Below are positions 42,859 through 51,533 of a stretch of 64,000 nt of DNA, piece after piece. The DNA is taken from assembly GCA_003134685.1 (NCBI GenBank), contig PLCA01000003.1, positions 186,001 through 250,000 on the forward strand. Direction: 5' to 3'. The first letter of the stretch is position 1, and every line of letters begins with the position of its first letter. This DNA is from Gemmatimonadota bacterium. Its GTDB lineage: Bacteria; Gemmatimonadota; Gemmatimonadetes; Gemmatimonadales; Gemmatimonadaceae. The position numbers and the translations under genes were made by a program. Under the pieces are notes generated by a model, which worked only from the letters and a program-made list of their open reading frames with translations, did no database searches and had not been told where the DNA came from.

Positions 42859-44223
42859 ATGGTCCTTGGACTTGTTGCTGCGGAGGCCGCCAATCCTCCG
42901 TCGATGGCAGTGGCGGTGAGCAGCATGATTGCCGTACTTGGACTGGTCGCGCTGAACGCGTTCTTCGTGGCCGCGGAGTTCTCCCTCGTCGCCGCCCGGC
43001 GCAGCAAGCTCGATGAGATGATCGCCCAGGGCGATCGCGCCGCACGAACGGTTCAAACGGCACTTCAGCATCTCGACCGGTACATCGCGGCTACCCAACT
43101 CGGCATAACCATCGCTTCCCTTGCTCTGGGATGGATTGGCGAGCCGGTGCTCGCCCAGATGTTCGACCGGGTCTTTCGGGCAATTGGACTGAATCCATCA
43201 CCGACGGCGGTGCACGTCGCTGCCGTCCCGGTGGCGTTCTTCATACTGACGTTCTTCCATATCGTGCTCGGAGAGCTGGCGCCCAAATCCATCGCGCTGA
43301 CGAGTCCGGAAAAGACTGCGCGCGCTGTGGTGCGCCCTCTCCTGGTCTTCTCGCGCGTGATGTCTCCATTTATCTGGGTCTTCAACGGCGCGGCGAATTC
43401 CCTGCTTCGGATATTCGGGGTGGAGCCCATAAATGATCCGGAGGGACACAGCCCGGATGAGATCCGTTTTCTGGTGATGCAGGCGCACGCCCGTGGCACG
43501 CTGGACGAGTCCGACCGCGCGATGCTGGCAGGAGTTCTCGATTTCCATGAGAAGAAGGCACGGGACGTAATGCGCCCTCGAACAGAAGTGGTTGCATTGG
43601 ACATTGAGGCCACCGAGGAAGAGGTCTGGGAGATCCTGCGGCGCGAGCGATACTCCCGTTATCCGGTTTACCGCGACTCCCTGGATGATGTGACCGGCGT
43701 GTTCCTGGCCAAGGACCTGTGGCTGCACTCGGGAGACGCGCCGTTCAATCTCGCGGACTTTGTGCGTGAGCCAATGTACGTCCCCGACAGCCGTCCGGCG
43801 GAGCGGGTGCTCGACGACCTGAGAAAGACACGGGCGCACATGGCCGTCGTGCTCGACGAGTATGGAGGCACCGCCGGCATCGTCACGATGGAGGATCTGG
43901 TCGAGGAGGTCGTCGGTGACATCGCCGACGAATACGACTTCGCCTCGCGCGAATCAATCGTCACGGACGGAGTGCTGGAGCTTGCCGGATCTCTGTCGCT
44001 GATCGATGTGCGTTCCGACTACCGAATCCAGATCCCCGACGGAGATTGGACGACGCTGGGGGGCTTCGCCTTCGCAAAGCTGGGACGCCTGCCTCGCATG
44101 GGGGATCGGATCCCCATCCCGGGAGGGGAAATGGAAGTTGTGGCAATGGATGGTCGCCGCATCGCCGCTCTAAGAATACACCGCGCCGGCATCAGACAAC
44201 CGGTGGTCGCACAGACCGTCTAG
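42859..44223 (+). CDS. CNNM/CBS-domain hemolysin-C-type membrane transporter (CorC family)
   Basis: The 454-residue protein has the CNNM (DUF21) domain with about four membrane helices (20-45, 75-100, 115-145) and the family segment GELAPKSIALTSPEK. A pair of CBS domains lies around 205-345 (VMRPRTEVVALDIEATEEEVWEILRRERYSRYPVY), and a CorC/HlyC C-terminal domain around 360-450 (GGFAFAKLGRLPRMGDRIPIPG). Members are linked to magnesium, cobalt or sodium transport; the substrate is unsettled. The start may be 42859 or 42904 (MAVAVSS). It overlaps the tail of the O-antigen ligase by four bases. Confidence 0.92.
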   Translation: MVLGLVAAEAANPPSMAVAVSSMIAVLGLVALNAFFVAAEFSLVAARRSKLDEMIAQGDRAARTVQTALQHLDRYIAATQLGITIASLALGWIGEPVLAQMFDRVFRAIGLNPSPTAVHVAAVPVAFFILTFFHIVLGELAPKSIALTSPEKTARAVVRPLLVFSRVMSPFIWVFNGAANSLLRIFGVEPINDPEGHSPDEIRFLVMQAHARGTLDESDRAMLAGVLDFHEKKARDVMRPRTEVVALDIEATEEEVWEILRRERYSRYPVYRDSLDDVTGVFLAKDLWLHSGDAPFNLADFVREPMYVPDSRPAERVLDDLRKTRAHMAVVLDEYGGTAGIVTMEDLVEEVVGDIADEYDFASRESIVTDGVLELAGSLSLIDVRSDYRIQIPDGDWTTLGGFAFAKLGRLPRMGDRIPIPGGEMEVVAMDGRRIAALRIHRAGIRQPVVAQTV

Positions 44224-46643
44224 AGCTTCCGGCGGAACACCCCGCACGCGCCGAGTGCAATCGCGTCCCTCGACCGGGCGTTGCGTGCCGTGCTGCACGG
44301 GAGGAGCGAGCTTTTCGCTACCCAGTTTGCCCGATGCCGCGAACCGACGTCTGACACGAATCGATCGACGATGGCGTCCCGCGACGGATCGAACGCTGAG
44401 AGTGCAGCCGCCGTCTTGATCGCGAGCTCACTCTCACTGGCGCGCATGTACAGCAGCGGGAGATGCGCGGCGACGGCGATGTCGGCGGTTGGTACGGGTC
44501 CATCGATTGCCTCGGAGCGGTTCCATACGGCTTCGGTGTACTTGGCCTCGAGGTAATCGGAGTAAAGTTTCGCGGCAGTAGTGTTTCTCCCCGAGAACTC
44601 GAGACGTTTCCCCATCGACAGATACGTCTCAGGCGCGCCCACGTATCCAAGCCTGAGTGAGCTCTGGAGCATCGCCAGTGCGGAGTCGGCATGCCCAGCC
44701 CCGACATAAGCCTCCGCCAGTCTATAGCGCGGCTCGCCAAGCAGCGGATCATTCTTCACGGCATCGATTAACACCACGAGCGCACGCTCATAGTCGCGAT
44801 TACCCGTGTACACGCTGGCAAGCGCGAGGCGCTGCTCGATGCGATGTGGACTGAGCTCGATCGCCTTGTGAAACGCGTCGATCGCCTGCTGCTGGTACAA
44901 AGCCGCTCCGTAGAACTGCGCGGCCTCGACAAGCAAGCCGCCTTCGTGCGTGTAAAGTCGGTCGTTCAAGGTGTCGCGGTAGATCTCGCGCGCGAACGCG
45001 GTGAAAGACTCCGCGAATGCGCGGTCGAGCATTCGCCGCTGGCCCGGATTGGTACGTATCTCCTGCAATCGGGGGCGAAGCGAGCCGATGAACTGGGCCA
45101 TCAGGATCGGCGTATGCGCGGTCTGCCGGGCATGGGAGCTCGAGAGGACATCGAGCTCGGAGAGTGTCTGGACCAACGATCCCCTCGGCACGTCAATTCC
45201 TGCGAGAGCCCGATTCGCGCGTAGGGGCGTGTAGACTTCGCCATAGAGCGCCGCCACGAGAACGGCAATCGAAGCGAAGGCCAGCGCGGGCCGAGGCGTC
45301 GCCCGCTCCGTGTCGTGACCGCTTGCCTCCAGTACAATCGACCCCACGGTACCTCGCGATGCGATCAACGCGGCAATCAGAATCCAGAGCATCGTCGAAT
45401 TGAGATCGACGAACCAGAAGAACAAGTACGTCGCATACGCGACCTGGAGTCCCGCCAGGACCGCGATCGCGGAAGCGGAGAGTCTGCCGGCCCGGTACGC
45501 CCTGGTGAGCGTCAACCCGATCGCGAACCAAATGCCGAGAAACGCAACGGCGCCGATCAGCCCGGTGGTGGCGAGCGTCTCCAGGAACTGATTGTGCGTG
45601 CGATCAAATACGTCCGTGGTGAGTCCGTAGATCCCGGGATCGAAGTGCGCGCTCCAGACGAGATTGTGGTTCTCCAATCCGTAGCCGAGTAGCGGACGGT
45701 CCTTGAATCCATCGATGGCGGCGCGCCATTGCATCGTACGCGACTCGTCCGCGCCCGCGGGATTGGTCAGGGCCAGCCGCTTCAACACCGTCGGAACGTA
45801 CCGCGCCGCCGGGCTCGCTGGAAAAGCTCTCACGCCGGCGGAGACTCCAGCGACCACGACCGCGAATGTCCCCGCCACGGCGAGAGCGATCCACTTCTTC
45901 CTCGACGCCGCTCCAAGCGCCGCGAAGATGAGTCCTCCCACTATCGTCCCCAAGACCAGGCCGATTACCGTGCTCCTGTTCTCGGCAAAAAACATTGCGA
46001 GCAGATTCAATCCGCCGGCGGCGAGATAAAGCAGACGGAATCGCGCGCTCGTCGCGGCGAGATATCCCGCCAGCGCGACGTTCATCAGCAGATATGCCGC
46101 GAGAAGCCCTGAATTGCCCAGCGTGGAAGAACTGGCCGCAACAACGGCATCGGAGAGATGAGCCAGCGACGCTATTGCCGAGTGCTGCCCGATCGCGCTC
46201 AAGCTGACGAAAAGACTCACCGCGAGCGCCGCGTTGAGGACCCGGCTCCAGTCTCCGTCGCGAAGTGTTCTTAGCAGCAGGAAGAAGAGAACGAGATGGA
46301 GCCAGGCCCAAACTCCGCCCATCCGCTCGAAATCCCCAAAGAAGCTGTGCGTGGGCGCCGGCGAGAATAGCGCGGAGAGAGATGCGGCAGCGAGAAACGC
46401 CACCAGGGACCACAAAATCGGTTCGTCGCGCAGGTCGAGCGTGTTTCGCCCTAAACAGAGCGCCAGGACGAGTGAGGCGGCTCCGACTTCAACGACGACG
46501 CGGAAGAAGATGTTTCGCGGCACCACGTACGGAAAGAAGAAGTCCGTCGCGACGATCAGCGGCACCGCGAGCGATGCGAGCAGCAGCGCCATGACAGCGG
46601 TGCGCCACGAGAGCTCAGGTAACCGCGCGGCGGAAATTCGCAC
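44220..46643 (-). CDS. O-antigen ligase / Wzy-type polymerase with C-terminal TPR
   Basis: The 807-residue protein has about 12 predicted membrane helices in residues 15-480, with the large periplasmic loop containing ADESRTMQWRAAIDGFKDRPLLGYGLEN and NQFLETLATTGLIG, typical of the Wzy_C/O-antigen ligase family. Residues 560-790 contain TPR-type repeats (FHKAIELSPHRIEQRLALASVY, YERALVVLIDAVKNDPLLGEPRYRLAEAY). Such fusions occur in cell-surface polysaccharide or exopolysaccharide systems of several phyla. The substrate is unknown. No glycosyltransferase genes are nearby. Confidence 0.88.
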   Translation of the reverse strand: MRISAARLPELSWRTAVMALLLASLAVPLIVATDFFFPYVVPRNIFFRVVVEVGAASLVLALCLGRNTLDLRDEPILWSLVAFLAAASLSALFSPAPTHSFFGDFERMGGVWAWLHLVLFFLLLRTLRDGDWSRVLNAALAVSLFVSLSAIGQHSAIASLAHLSDAVVAASSSTLGNSGLLAAYLLMNVALAGYLAATSARFRLLYLAAGGLNLLAMFFAENRSTVIGLVLGTIVGGLIFAALGAASRKKWIALAVAGTFAVVVAGVSAGVRAFPASPAARYVPTVLKRLALTNPAGADESRTMQWRAAIDGFKDRPLLGYGLENHNLVWSAHFDPGIYGLTTDVFDRTHNQFLETLATTGLIGAVAFLGIWFAIGLTLTRAYRAGRLSASAIAVLAGLQVAYATYLFFWFVDLNSTMLWILIAALIASRGTVGSIVLEASGHDTERATPRPALAFASIAVLVAALYGEVYTPLRANRALAGIDVPRGSLVQTLSELDVLSSSHARQTAHTPILMAQFIGSLRPRLQEIRTNPGQRRMLDRAFAESFTAFAREIYRDTLNDRLYTHEGGLLVEAAQFYGAALYQQQAIDAFHKAIELSPHRIEQRLALASVYTGNRDYERALVVLIDAVKNDPLLGEPRYRLAEAYVGAGHADSALAMLQSSLRLGYVGAPETYLSMGKRLEFSGRNTTAAKLYSDYLEAKYTEAVWNRSEAIDGPVPTADIAVAAHLPLLYMRASESELAIKTAAALSAFDPSRDAIVDRFVSDVGSRHRANWVAKSSLLPCSTARNARSRDAIALGACGVFRRKL

Positions 46644-46646
46644 GTG

Positions 46647-47384
46647 TCAGCCCCTCGCCGCTTCGGTCAGGCGCATCAGTACTTCGGGGATAACTTCGTG
46701 GCCGCCATCGAATCTGATGGTTGTATGTGGGACGCCCAGCTGCCGGAGCCGCGCCTCCTGAACCGCAATCAGCGCCGGGCTGGCGAAGTCATCGCTTGTG
46801 CCGAGCGCGATCGTCAGCGGCGAGCGTCGCGTCAGACGAGCGGCGCCCTCCGCATCGAGCTCAGGGGGCAAGACACCCGCGTACAGCACGACCCTGTCCG
46901 GATCGACCTTTCCATAGGCCGCCCACCGCGCAACAGTCGCTACACCCTGCGAAAAGCCGAGCACCCACAGCCGCACCTTCGCGCGATCGACGACGGAGAA
47001 GATCTCGTCATGGAGTACATCGAGATAGTTCACATAGTCGTGTATCTCTGACTCGCGATCCTCGGAGGTCATCCAGCTGGCCCCGACTGGTGTGTTGGCT
47101 GGATGCGGTCCCCCGACCGGCGGCGATAGGTAGTAGCGCGATAGCGCTTCAGGGGCGATGAAGAGTCGGTCGGACCGCTCGAGCGGCAAAAACCGGGAGA
47201 TGAAGCGTCTGGCCAGCTGCCCGTGACCATGGCAGACTATCCACACTTCGCTCAAATCTCCCTCGATGGACCCCATTATCGCATATCGCGCGGACCGCGG
47301 GATCTGGAGGTGGCGCTGCTCAAACGTGCGGTGCTTTTTTTCCGGCGCGGCGGGGACGTGCAAGGAAACGCTCGACTTGGGCAA
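46647..47384 (-). CDS. Alpha/beta hydrolase (carboxylesterase/phospholipase-like)
   Basis: The 245-residue protein has the Ser hydrolase motif GFSQG with its nucleophile at about residue 145, the catalytic Asp region GTSDDFASP, and the His in GGHEVIPE. It resembles the phospholipase/carboxylesterase (YpfH/EstB) group but without a signal peptide. WIVCHGHGQLARRF supplies the oxyanion region. It is divergent from a putative M48 peptidase gene (64 bases) and lies immediately downstream, on the same strand, of nothing else. The stop is three bases from the start of the O-antigen ligase gene, so co-transcription is possible. Confidence 0.85.
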   Translation of the reverse strand: MPKSSVSLHVPAAPEKKHRTFEQRHLQIPRSARYAIMGSIEGDLSEVWIVCHGHGQLARRFISRFLPLERSDRLFIAPEALSRYYLSPPVGGPHPANTPVGASWMTSEDRESEIHDYVNYLDVLHDEIFSVVDRAKVRLWVLGFSQGVATVARWAAYGKVDPDRVVLYAGVLPPELDAEGAARLTRRSPLTIALGTSDDFASPALIAVQEARLRQLGVPHTTIRFDGGHEVIPEVLMRLTEAARG

Positions 47385-47448
47385 CGGTTTGACCTGGTGG
47401 GGGCTGGAACATGTCTTGCCCCCATGAATGTACCATTCCTGCTAAGAA

Positions 47449-48267
47449 ATGATTCGTTCCTACGCTCTGTCAGCGCTTTTTATTCTTCTCGCTGCCTGCT
47501 CCGTGTCGGAGGACCAGGAGGTTGCGCTCGGCCGCCAGGACGCCGATGAGATAAATGCCCAGCTTCCCATCGTCACCGATCCCGCCATCACTGGCTACAT
47601 CCAGGCACTGGGCGAGTCCATCGCGAAGAAAACGAGCCGGTCGGACCTTGACTGGCACTTCTACGTCGTCAACACGAGACAGGTCAACGCCTTCGCGCTG
47701 CCGGGCGGATTCATCTACGTGAACCGCGGGCTCATCGAGAGCGCTGACCAGCTCGACGAGCTCACAGGCTCCCTTGGGCACGAGATCGGCCACGTGATCG
47801 AGCGGCATGCGGTGAAGCAGATGGAGAGCGCGCGGAAGGCGAATCTCGGAGTCGCCGTCGTGTGCACGCTCACCAGCATCTGTCATAGCGGACTCGCCCA
47901 AGCAGCGGTTCAGGTCGGCGGAACGGCGCTATTTGCCAGGTACAGCCGGCTCGACGAGCTTCAGGCGGACTCTGAGGGCGTCGTGAATGTCACGCGGGCC
48001 GGCTACGACCCACAGGGGATCCCGGACCTGTTTCAGGTGCTGCTGAAGGAACGGGAATATCAACCGACAGTGGTCGAGGGATGGTTTGCATCTCATCCCC
48101 TCGAGGAAGCGCGCATCCAGAGGGCGAAGGCGTTGATCGCGCAATTGCCGCTTGATCGATCGGACAGGCTGGTCGTCGATACACCCGAATTTCAGGCGTT
48201 CAAGACGCGCGTGTCCGGGCTTCCTGTGCCACCGCCACCGCGGCAGCTCCCGAGCGACCAGCAGTAG
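47449..48267 (+). CDS. M48 family metalloprotease lipoprotein (BepA/LoiP-like)
   Basis: The 272-residue product has a lipobox (LLAAC, Cys17). The zinc motif HEIGHVIERH (about 104-113) and the third ligand in YSRLDELQADSEGV are present. It is similar to periplasmic M48 proteins such as BepA or LoiP that cut misfolded outer membrane proteins; no TPR domain is present, so it is closer to LoiP. After about residue 230 there is a Pro-rich tail. Start ATG at 47449. It is convergent with the lipoprotein gene that follows. Confidence 0.9.
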   Translation: MIRSYALSALFILLAACSVSEDQEVALGRQDADEINAQLPIVTDPAITGYIQALGESIAKKTSRSDLDWHFYVVNTRQVNAFALPGGFIYVNRGLIESADQLDELTGSLGHEIGHVIERHAVKQMESARKANLGVAVVCTLTSICHSGLAQAAVQVGGTALFARYSRLDELQADSEGVVNVTRAGYDPQGIPDLFQVLLKEREYQPTVVEGWFASHPLEEARIQRAKALIAQLPLDRSDRLVVDTPEFQAFKTRVSGLPVPPPPRQLPSDQQ

Positions 48268-48270
48268 TAA

Positions 48271-49146
48271 CTAGCGTCGCTCCGGAAGGGAGTCGGAAAG
48301 ACTGTCGCGCGAAGAGCGGCGTAGAGATTCGCGCGAGTCGCCCCAGGAATCGTGCGCCGCGTCACGCCGCGCGCGTGCAGGCTCTCGACGGTGACTCTCC
48401 AGCGCTGCCTCGATCTCCCGCTGCATACGTTTCTGTACCTCCCGGATTGTGCGCTCGCTCTCCGCTTGCGCGGTCCGCTCGGCGTTCATCGCATCGACCT
48501 GCAGCCTCGCCTCGGCGGATTCCTGTTCCCGAACTTCGGCCTGCATTTCCGGCTGCATGTCGAAGCTTTCGGCGGACGACTCAGGAGGCTCAGGAGGCTC
48601 CGCGGGCTCAGGCGTCTCGGGCGTCTCGGGCGTCTCGGGCGGCTCCGTGCTTTCCGCGCGCAGGCCGCCAGCCCGGTATTGCCGAACAAACTGGTAATTG
48701 TCAGCCAGAATGGGCATCGAACTCGTCGACTTGCCCGTTTGGGCTGACTCCGTAGCCTGAGCCAGTGCAATCGTCTCGAGAACGAATTCCCTTACCGAGA
48801 TTCCGGCGCTTTCGATCGCCTGCCGTGCGGGCGGACTCGATTGCAGGCGCGCAACGGCGCGATCGACGGCGGTCCGCCCCGACGCTGGGCTGGATCGTAT
48901 GGATGAACGCGGAAGTTGGTCGAGATTTTCCTGCGCCTCCTGCCACCGCGAGAAATTGTCTTCGGTGATTCGATAGTCAATCGGGCTTGTCAGCGCTTCG
49001 CGCGCGTCCGGAGAGGCGTTATCGAAAATCAACGAAGCTACGAGTGGATTCGTCGTCTCCCGAGTCTGCCCCGTGCAGGCAGCGGCGCCGAACGAAAAGG
49101 CCGCCACCGCTACGGCACGCCAGTCAACCGCGAATGAGCCGATCAC
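48271..49146 (-). CDS. Putative lipoprotein with Pro-Glu-Thr repeats and basic coiled-coil tail
   Basis: The 291-residue product has a signal ending AAAC (Cys24), so it may be a lipoprotein. Residues about 165-195 carry tandem Pro-Glu-Thr/Pro-Glu-Pro units. Residues 200-250 are rich in Glu, Arg and Gln and likely form a coiled coil. The end is very basic and Ser-rich (RESLRRSSRDSLSDSLPERR). I do not recognise a family. The repeats, at 48581-48646, look like a recent expansion of a nine-base unit. It is tail to tail with the M48 peptidase. Confidence 0.62.
   Translation of the reverse strand: MIGSFAVDWRAVAVAAFSFGAAACTGQTRETTNPLVASLIFDNASPDAREALTSPIDYRITEDNFSRWQEAQENLDQLPRSSIRSSPASGRTAVDRAVARLQSSPPARQAIESAGISVREFVLETIALAQATESAQTGKSTSSMPILADNYQFVRQYRAGGLRAESTEPPETPETPETPEPAEPPEPPESSAESFDMQPEMQAEVREQESAEARLQVDAMNAERTAQAESERTIREVQKRMQREIEAALESHRREPARARRDAAHDSWGDSRESLRRSSRDSLSDSLPERR
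48581..48646 (-). repeat. Nine-base tandem repeats coding Pro-Glu-Thr/Pro-Glu-Pro
   Basis: Three exact copies of GGCGTCTCG (48611-48637) are preceded by two exact copies of CTCAGGAGG-type units (48581-48598). The units keep the reading frame of the lipoprotein gene. The identity of the copies suggests recent slippage and likely length variation between strains. Confidence 0.7.
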
Positions 49147-49267
49147 AGTAAGCCTCCCGTCCAGGTAAAATCACGAGTCACACCACACGCCCGGCAGCGG
49201 ATCGGGCGTTGCGCGAATAGAATTATCGTTCCCTGTAATCCTGGCCACGAACCCGAGCACCGTCCTG

Positions 49268-50674
49268 ATGAATCGCAACGCACTGACAATCGGTCTTACC
49301 GTCTGCCTGGCCGGCGCCCCGAAGTTGCCGGCGCAAGCTACACCCATCGACTGGACCGCTCTCGCACGCGAGTCGCAGGCAGTCCTATCCGACTACCTCC
49401 GCGTCAACACCACCAATCCTCCTGGCAACGAGATCCTCGGGGCGAGGTTTCTGAAGACCATCCTCGATCGGGAAGGCATCGAAGCCCGGATATTGGACAC
49501 TACGGAGGTGGGGCCGAATCGTGCCAACTTTTATGCGCGCTTACGCGGGAACGGCAGCAAACGCGCGATCGCCCTTGTCCATCACATGGACGTCGTTCCA
49601 GCCACACCGTCTTCGTGGTCGGTCGATCCGTTCTCGGGTGAGCTCAAGGATGGCTACATCTGGGGGCGCGGCGCGATCGACATGAAGGGGAACGGGGTCG
49701 CCCAGCTCATGGCGATGATCGCCCTCAAGCGATCCGGCGTGCCCCTTACGCGCGACATCGTCTTCATCGGAAACGCCGACGAGGAGCTGGGCTCGACCGG
49801 CGCGTTGGTGTTCGTGAAGATGCATCCGGATCTGCTTCGCGACGTCGAGTACCTGATCACCGAAGGTGCCGACAACGTCCTCGACGACAAGGGGAATGTC
49901 GTCTATTTCGGGGTTGGTGTCTCGGAGAAAAGGACCTTCTGGCAGCGCCTCACTGTCAACGGAGTGCCATCACACGGATCGCGTCCTACTAAGCAGAATC
50001 CGGTTCCCCGGCTCGTCACCGCGCTGTACAAGATATCGCAGTACGAGACTCCGCTTCATGTAACTCAGGGGGTGGAGAAATTCTTTCGCGACATCGCGCG
50101 GACTTACCCCGAGCCGCAGCGTTCGTGGCTCTCCAACGTGACCGCTGCGCTCGAGAATCCACGTGCGCGTGATTGGATACTAAGTGATGTGTCCTGGAAC
50201 GCGGTTCTCCGAAACACGATCTCGCTGACCGGTCTCGCCGGCTCGAACAAGACGAATGTCATTCCTGGAATCGCCACCGCCGAGATCGATGTGAGATTGT
50301 TGCCCGATCAGGACACGACGGAGTTCCTGAAGACGCTACAGGCGATCGTCGGCGATACGGCGGTGCACTTCACGCATTTGGCCAACACCAAGGCACCGCT
50401 CGAGAGTCCCGTCGACACAGATCTCTTCCGCGCCATTGAAAAAGCGGCTCACGATCGAGAGCCGGGCGCATTCGTTACAACTCCAATGGAGACGGCGGCG
50501 ACGGACAGGCCTACCTATCGCAAGGTGGGGATAACGACCTATGGGTTCAGTCCGTTCAAGATTCCGCGACCAGAGATCCAGCGCGGGATGCACGGCAACG
50601 ACGAGCGCCTGTCGGTTGAGAACGTCGGTTACGGCGTGCGTTTCTATTACGACATACTGCGTTACGCGCAGTAG
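49268..50674 (+). CDS. M20 family secreted metallopeptidase
   Basis: The product has 468 residues and begins with a probable signal peptide (1-24; AGAPKLPAQA). Zinc ligands and catalytic residues of the M20/ArgE/DapE family are visible: LVHHMDVVPA, WGRGAIDMKGNG, GNADEELGSTGA (Glu as general base). The dimerisation domain follows. It probably hydrolyses a peptide or acyl amino acid outside the cytoplasm. It is isolated, and the next gene (infA) converges with it. Confidence 0.9.
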   Translation: MNRNALTIGLTVCLAGAPKLPAQATPIDWTALARESQAVLSDYLRVNTTNPPGNEILGARFLKTILDREGIEARILDTTEVGPNRANFYARLRGNGSKRAIALVHHMDVVPATPSSWSVDPFSGELKDGYIWGRGAIDMKGNGVAQLMAMIALKRSGVPLTRDIVFIGNADEELGSTGALVFVKMHPDLLRDVEYLITEGADNVLDDKGNVVYFGVGVSEKRTFWQRLTVNGVPSHGSRPTKQNPVPRLVTALYKISQYETPLHVTQGVEKFFRDIARTYPEPQRSWLSNVTAALENPRARDWILSDVSWNAVLRNTISLTGLAGSNKTNVIPGIATAEIDVRLLPDQDTTEFLKTLQAIVGDTAVHFTHLANTKAPLESPVDTDLFRAIEKAAHDREPGAFVTTPMETAATDRPTYRKVGITTYGFSPFKIPRPEIQRGMHGNDERLSVENVGYGVRFYYDILRYAQ

Positions 50675-50694
50675 CCGGAACGCGAGCTAGCGCG

Positions 50695-50916
50695 TCAGCT
50701 CTTGTGGCGGAAGGTGATGCGTCCTCTCGTCAGGTCGTAAGGCGACACCTCGAGGGTTACGCGATCTCCTGCTAGAACGCGGATACGAAACCTCCGCATC
50801 TTTCCCGCGATCGTGGCGTGCACGTCGTGGCCGTTGTTCACCTGCACGCGAAACGTCGCATCGGGCAGCACTTCAGTAACGGTTCCTTCCAGCTCGATCG
50901 CTTCTTCCTTCGCCAT
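50695..50916 (-). CDS. infA: Translation initiation factor IF-1
   Basis: The 73-residue OB-fold protein matches IF-1: [73 protein letters not shown]-type layout with the conserved GKMRR and SPYDL segments (quoted in parts from the product). It lies 39 bases downstream of the cold-shock gene terminator and is monocistronic on the minus strand, apart from ribosomal operons where it often sits. Confidence 0.96.
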   Translation of the reverse strand: MAKEEAIELEGTVTEVLPDATFRVQVNNGHDVHATIAGKMRRFRIRVLAGDRVTLEVSPYDLTRGRITFRHKS

Positions 50917-50949
50917 AATCCCCCGTAAGTGTTTTGCAGCTGTGCAAAT

Positions 50950-50990
50950 AAAAAGCGGGGCCGGCCTGGAGTTGTCCAGATCGGCCCCGC
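50950..50990 (-). terminator. Intrinsic terminator of the cold-shock gene
   Basis: GCGGGGCCG (50955-50963) pairs with CGGCCCCGC (50982-50990), followed on the minus strand by TTTTTATTT. It ends the csp transcript and sits just before infA. Confidence 0.92.
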
Positions 50991-51020
50991 CCTTCTATCC
51001 TGCGTTCAGCAAGCTACGAC

Positions 51021-51233
51021 TTAAGCGCCGAGCTTGGTGACGTTTTCAGCCGCGGGGCCCTTCTGGCCCTGCACGACGTCGAATTCAACGCGCTCGCCCT
51101 CAGCCAACGACTTGAAGCCGTTGCCCTGAATGGCGGAGTGATGAACGAAGCAATCCTTCTGTCCGTTCTCGGGGGTGATGAAGCCAAAGCCCTTGGCGTC
51201 GTTGAACCATTTTACTTTGCCGGTGGTACGCAT
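51021..51233 (-). CDS. csp: Cold-shock protein (CspA family)
   Basis: From the ATG at 51233 the 70-residue OB-fold protein has both RNA-binding motifs KGFGFIT (RNP1) and CFVHHSAI (RNP2-like), with the family start [19 protein letters not shown]. It ends NVTKLGA. The ATG at 51254 would add seven residues and is less likely. The upstream region contains a minus-strand terminator and hairpins, which may belong to its 5' leader. Confidence 0.95.
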   Translation of the reverse strand: MRTTGKVKWFNDAKGFGFITPENGQKDCFVHHSAIQGNGFKSLAEGERVEFDVVQGQKGPAAENVTKLGA

Positions 51234-51303
51234 GTTCGGTACATCCTCATTCAATTGTGTCGGAGTGCCGTGTTTGCGGTACCTGTCCGACTACTGTTTG
51301 TTC

Positions 51304-51320
51304 GCGGCCGAAATGGCCGC
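51304..51320 (-). promoter_or_regulatory. Hairpin in the cold-shock gene leader
   Basis: GCGGCC (51304-51309) and GGCCGC (51315-51320) with a five-base loop lie about 70-87 bases upstream of the csp start on the minus strand, between the terminator at 51338 and the gene. Such hairpins in csp leaders can act in cold regulation; this is inference. Confidence 0.4.
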
Positions 51321-51337
51321 ATTTGTTCGCCAGAAAC

Positions 51338-51366
51338 CAAAAAAGACCTGGCAAACTTCCCAGGTC
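51338..51366 (-). terminator. Minus-strand intrinsic terminator upstream of the cold-shock gene
   Basis: GACCTGG (51345-51351) and CCAGGTC (51360-51366) form a perfect stem followed on the minus strand by TTTTTT. No minus-strand gene lies directly upstream (the PhzF-family gene is on the other strand), so it would end a short leader or a small RNA. GCGCAA/TTGCGC (51391-51396/51400-51405) adds a further hairpin inside that transcript. Confidence 0.6.
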
Positions 51367-51533
51367 CCTCTACAGTTCGCTGGCTCCGATGCGCAATCGT
51401 TGCGCTTCAGGGTTTAAACCTAACCTCTCTGGGCCTTGCCGTCAATGAAAAATGAGGCCCCGCCTTCTGGCCGGGCGGACCCGTGGCTCGGCTGGTAGCC
51501 GGGAGGCCCAGCTCTTCGCACATTCTTGGGCGC

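Noticed and set aside
48581-48646. CRISPR-like repeats
   Set aside because: The units are nine-base codon repeats within a gene, without spacers.
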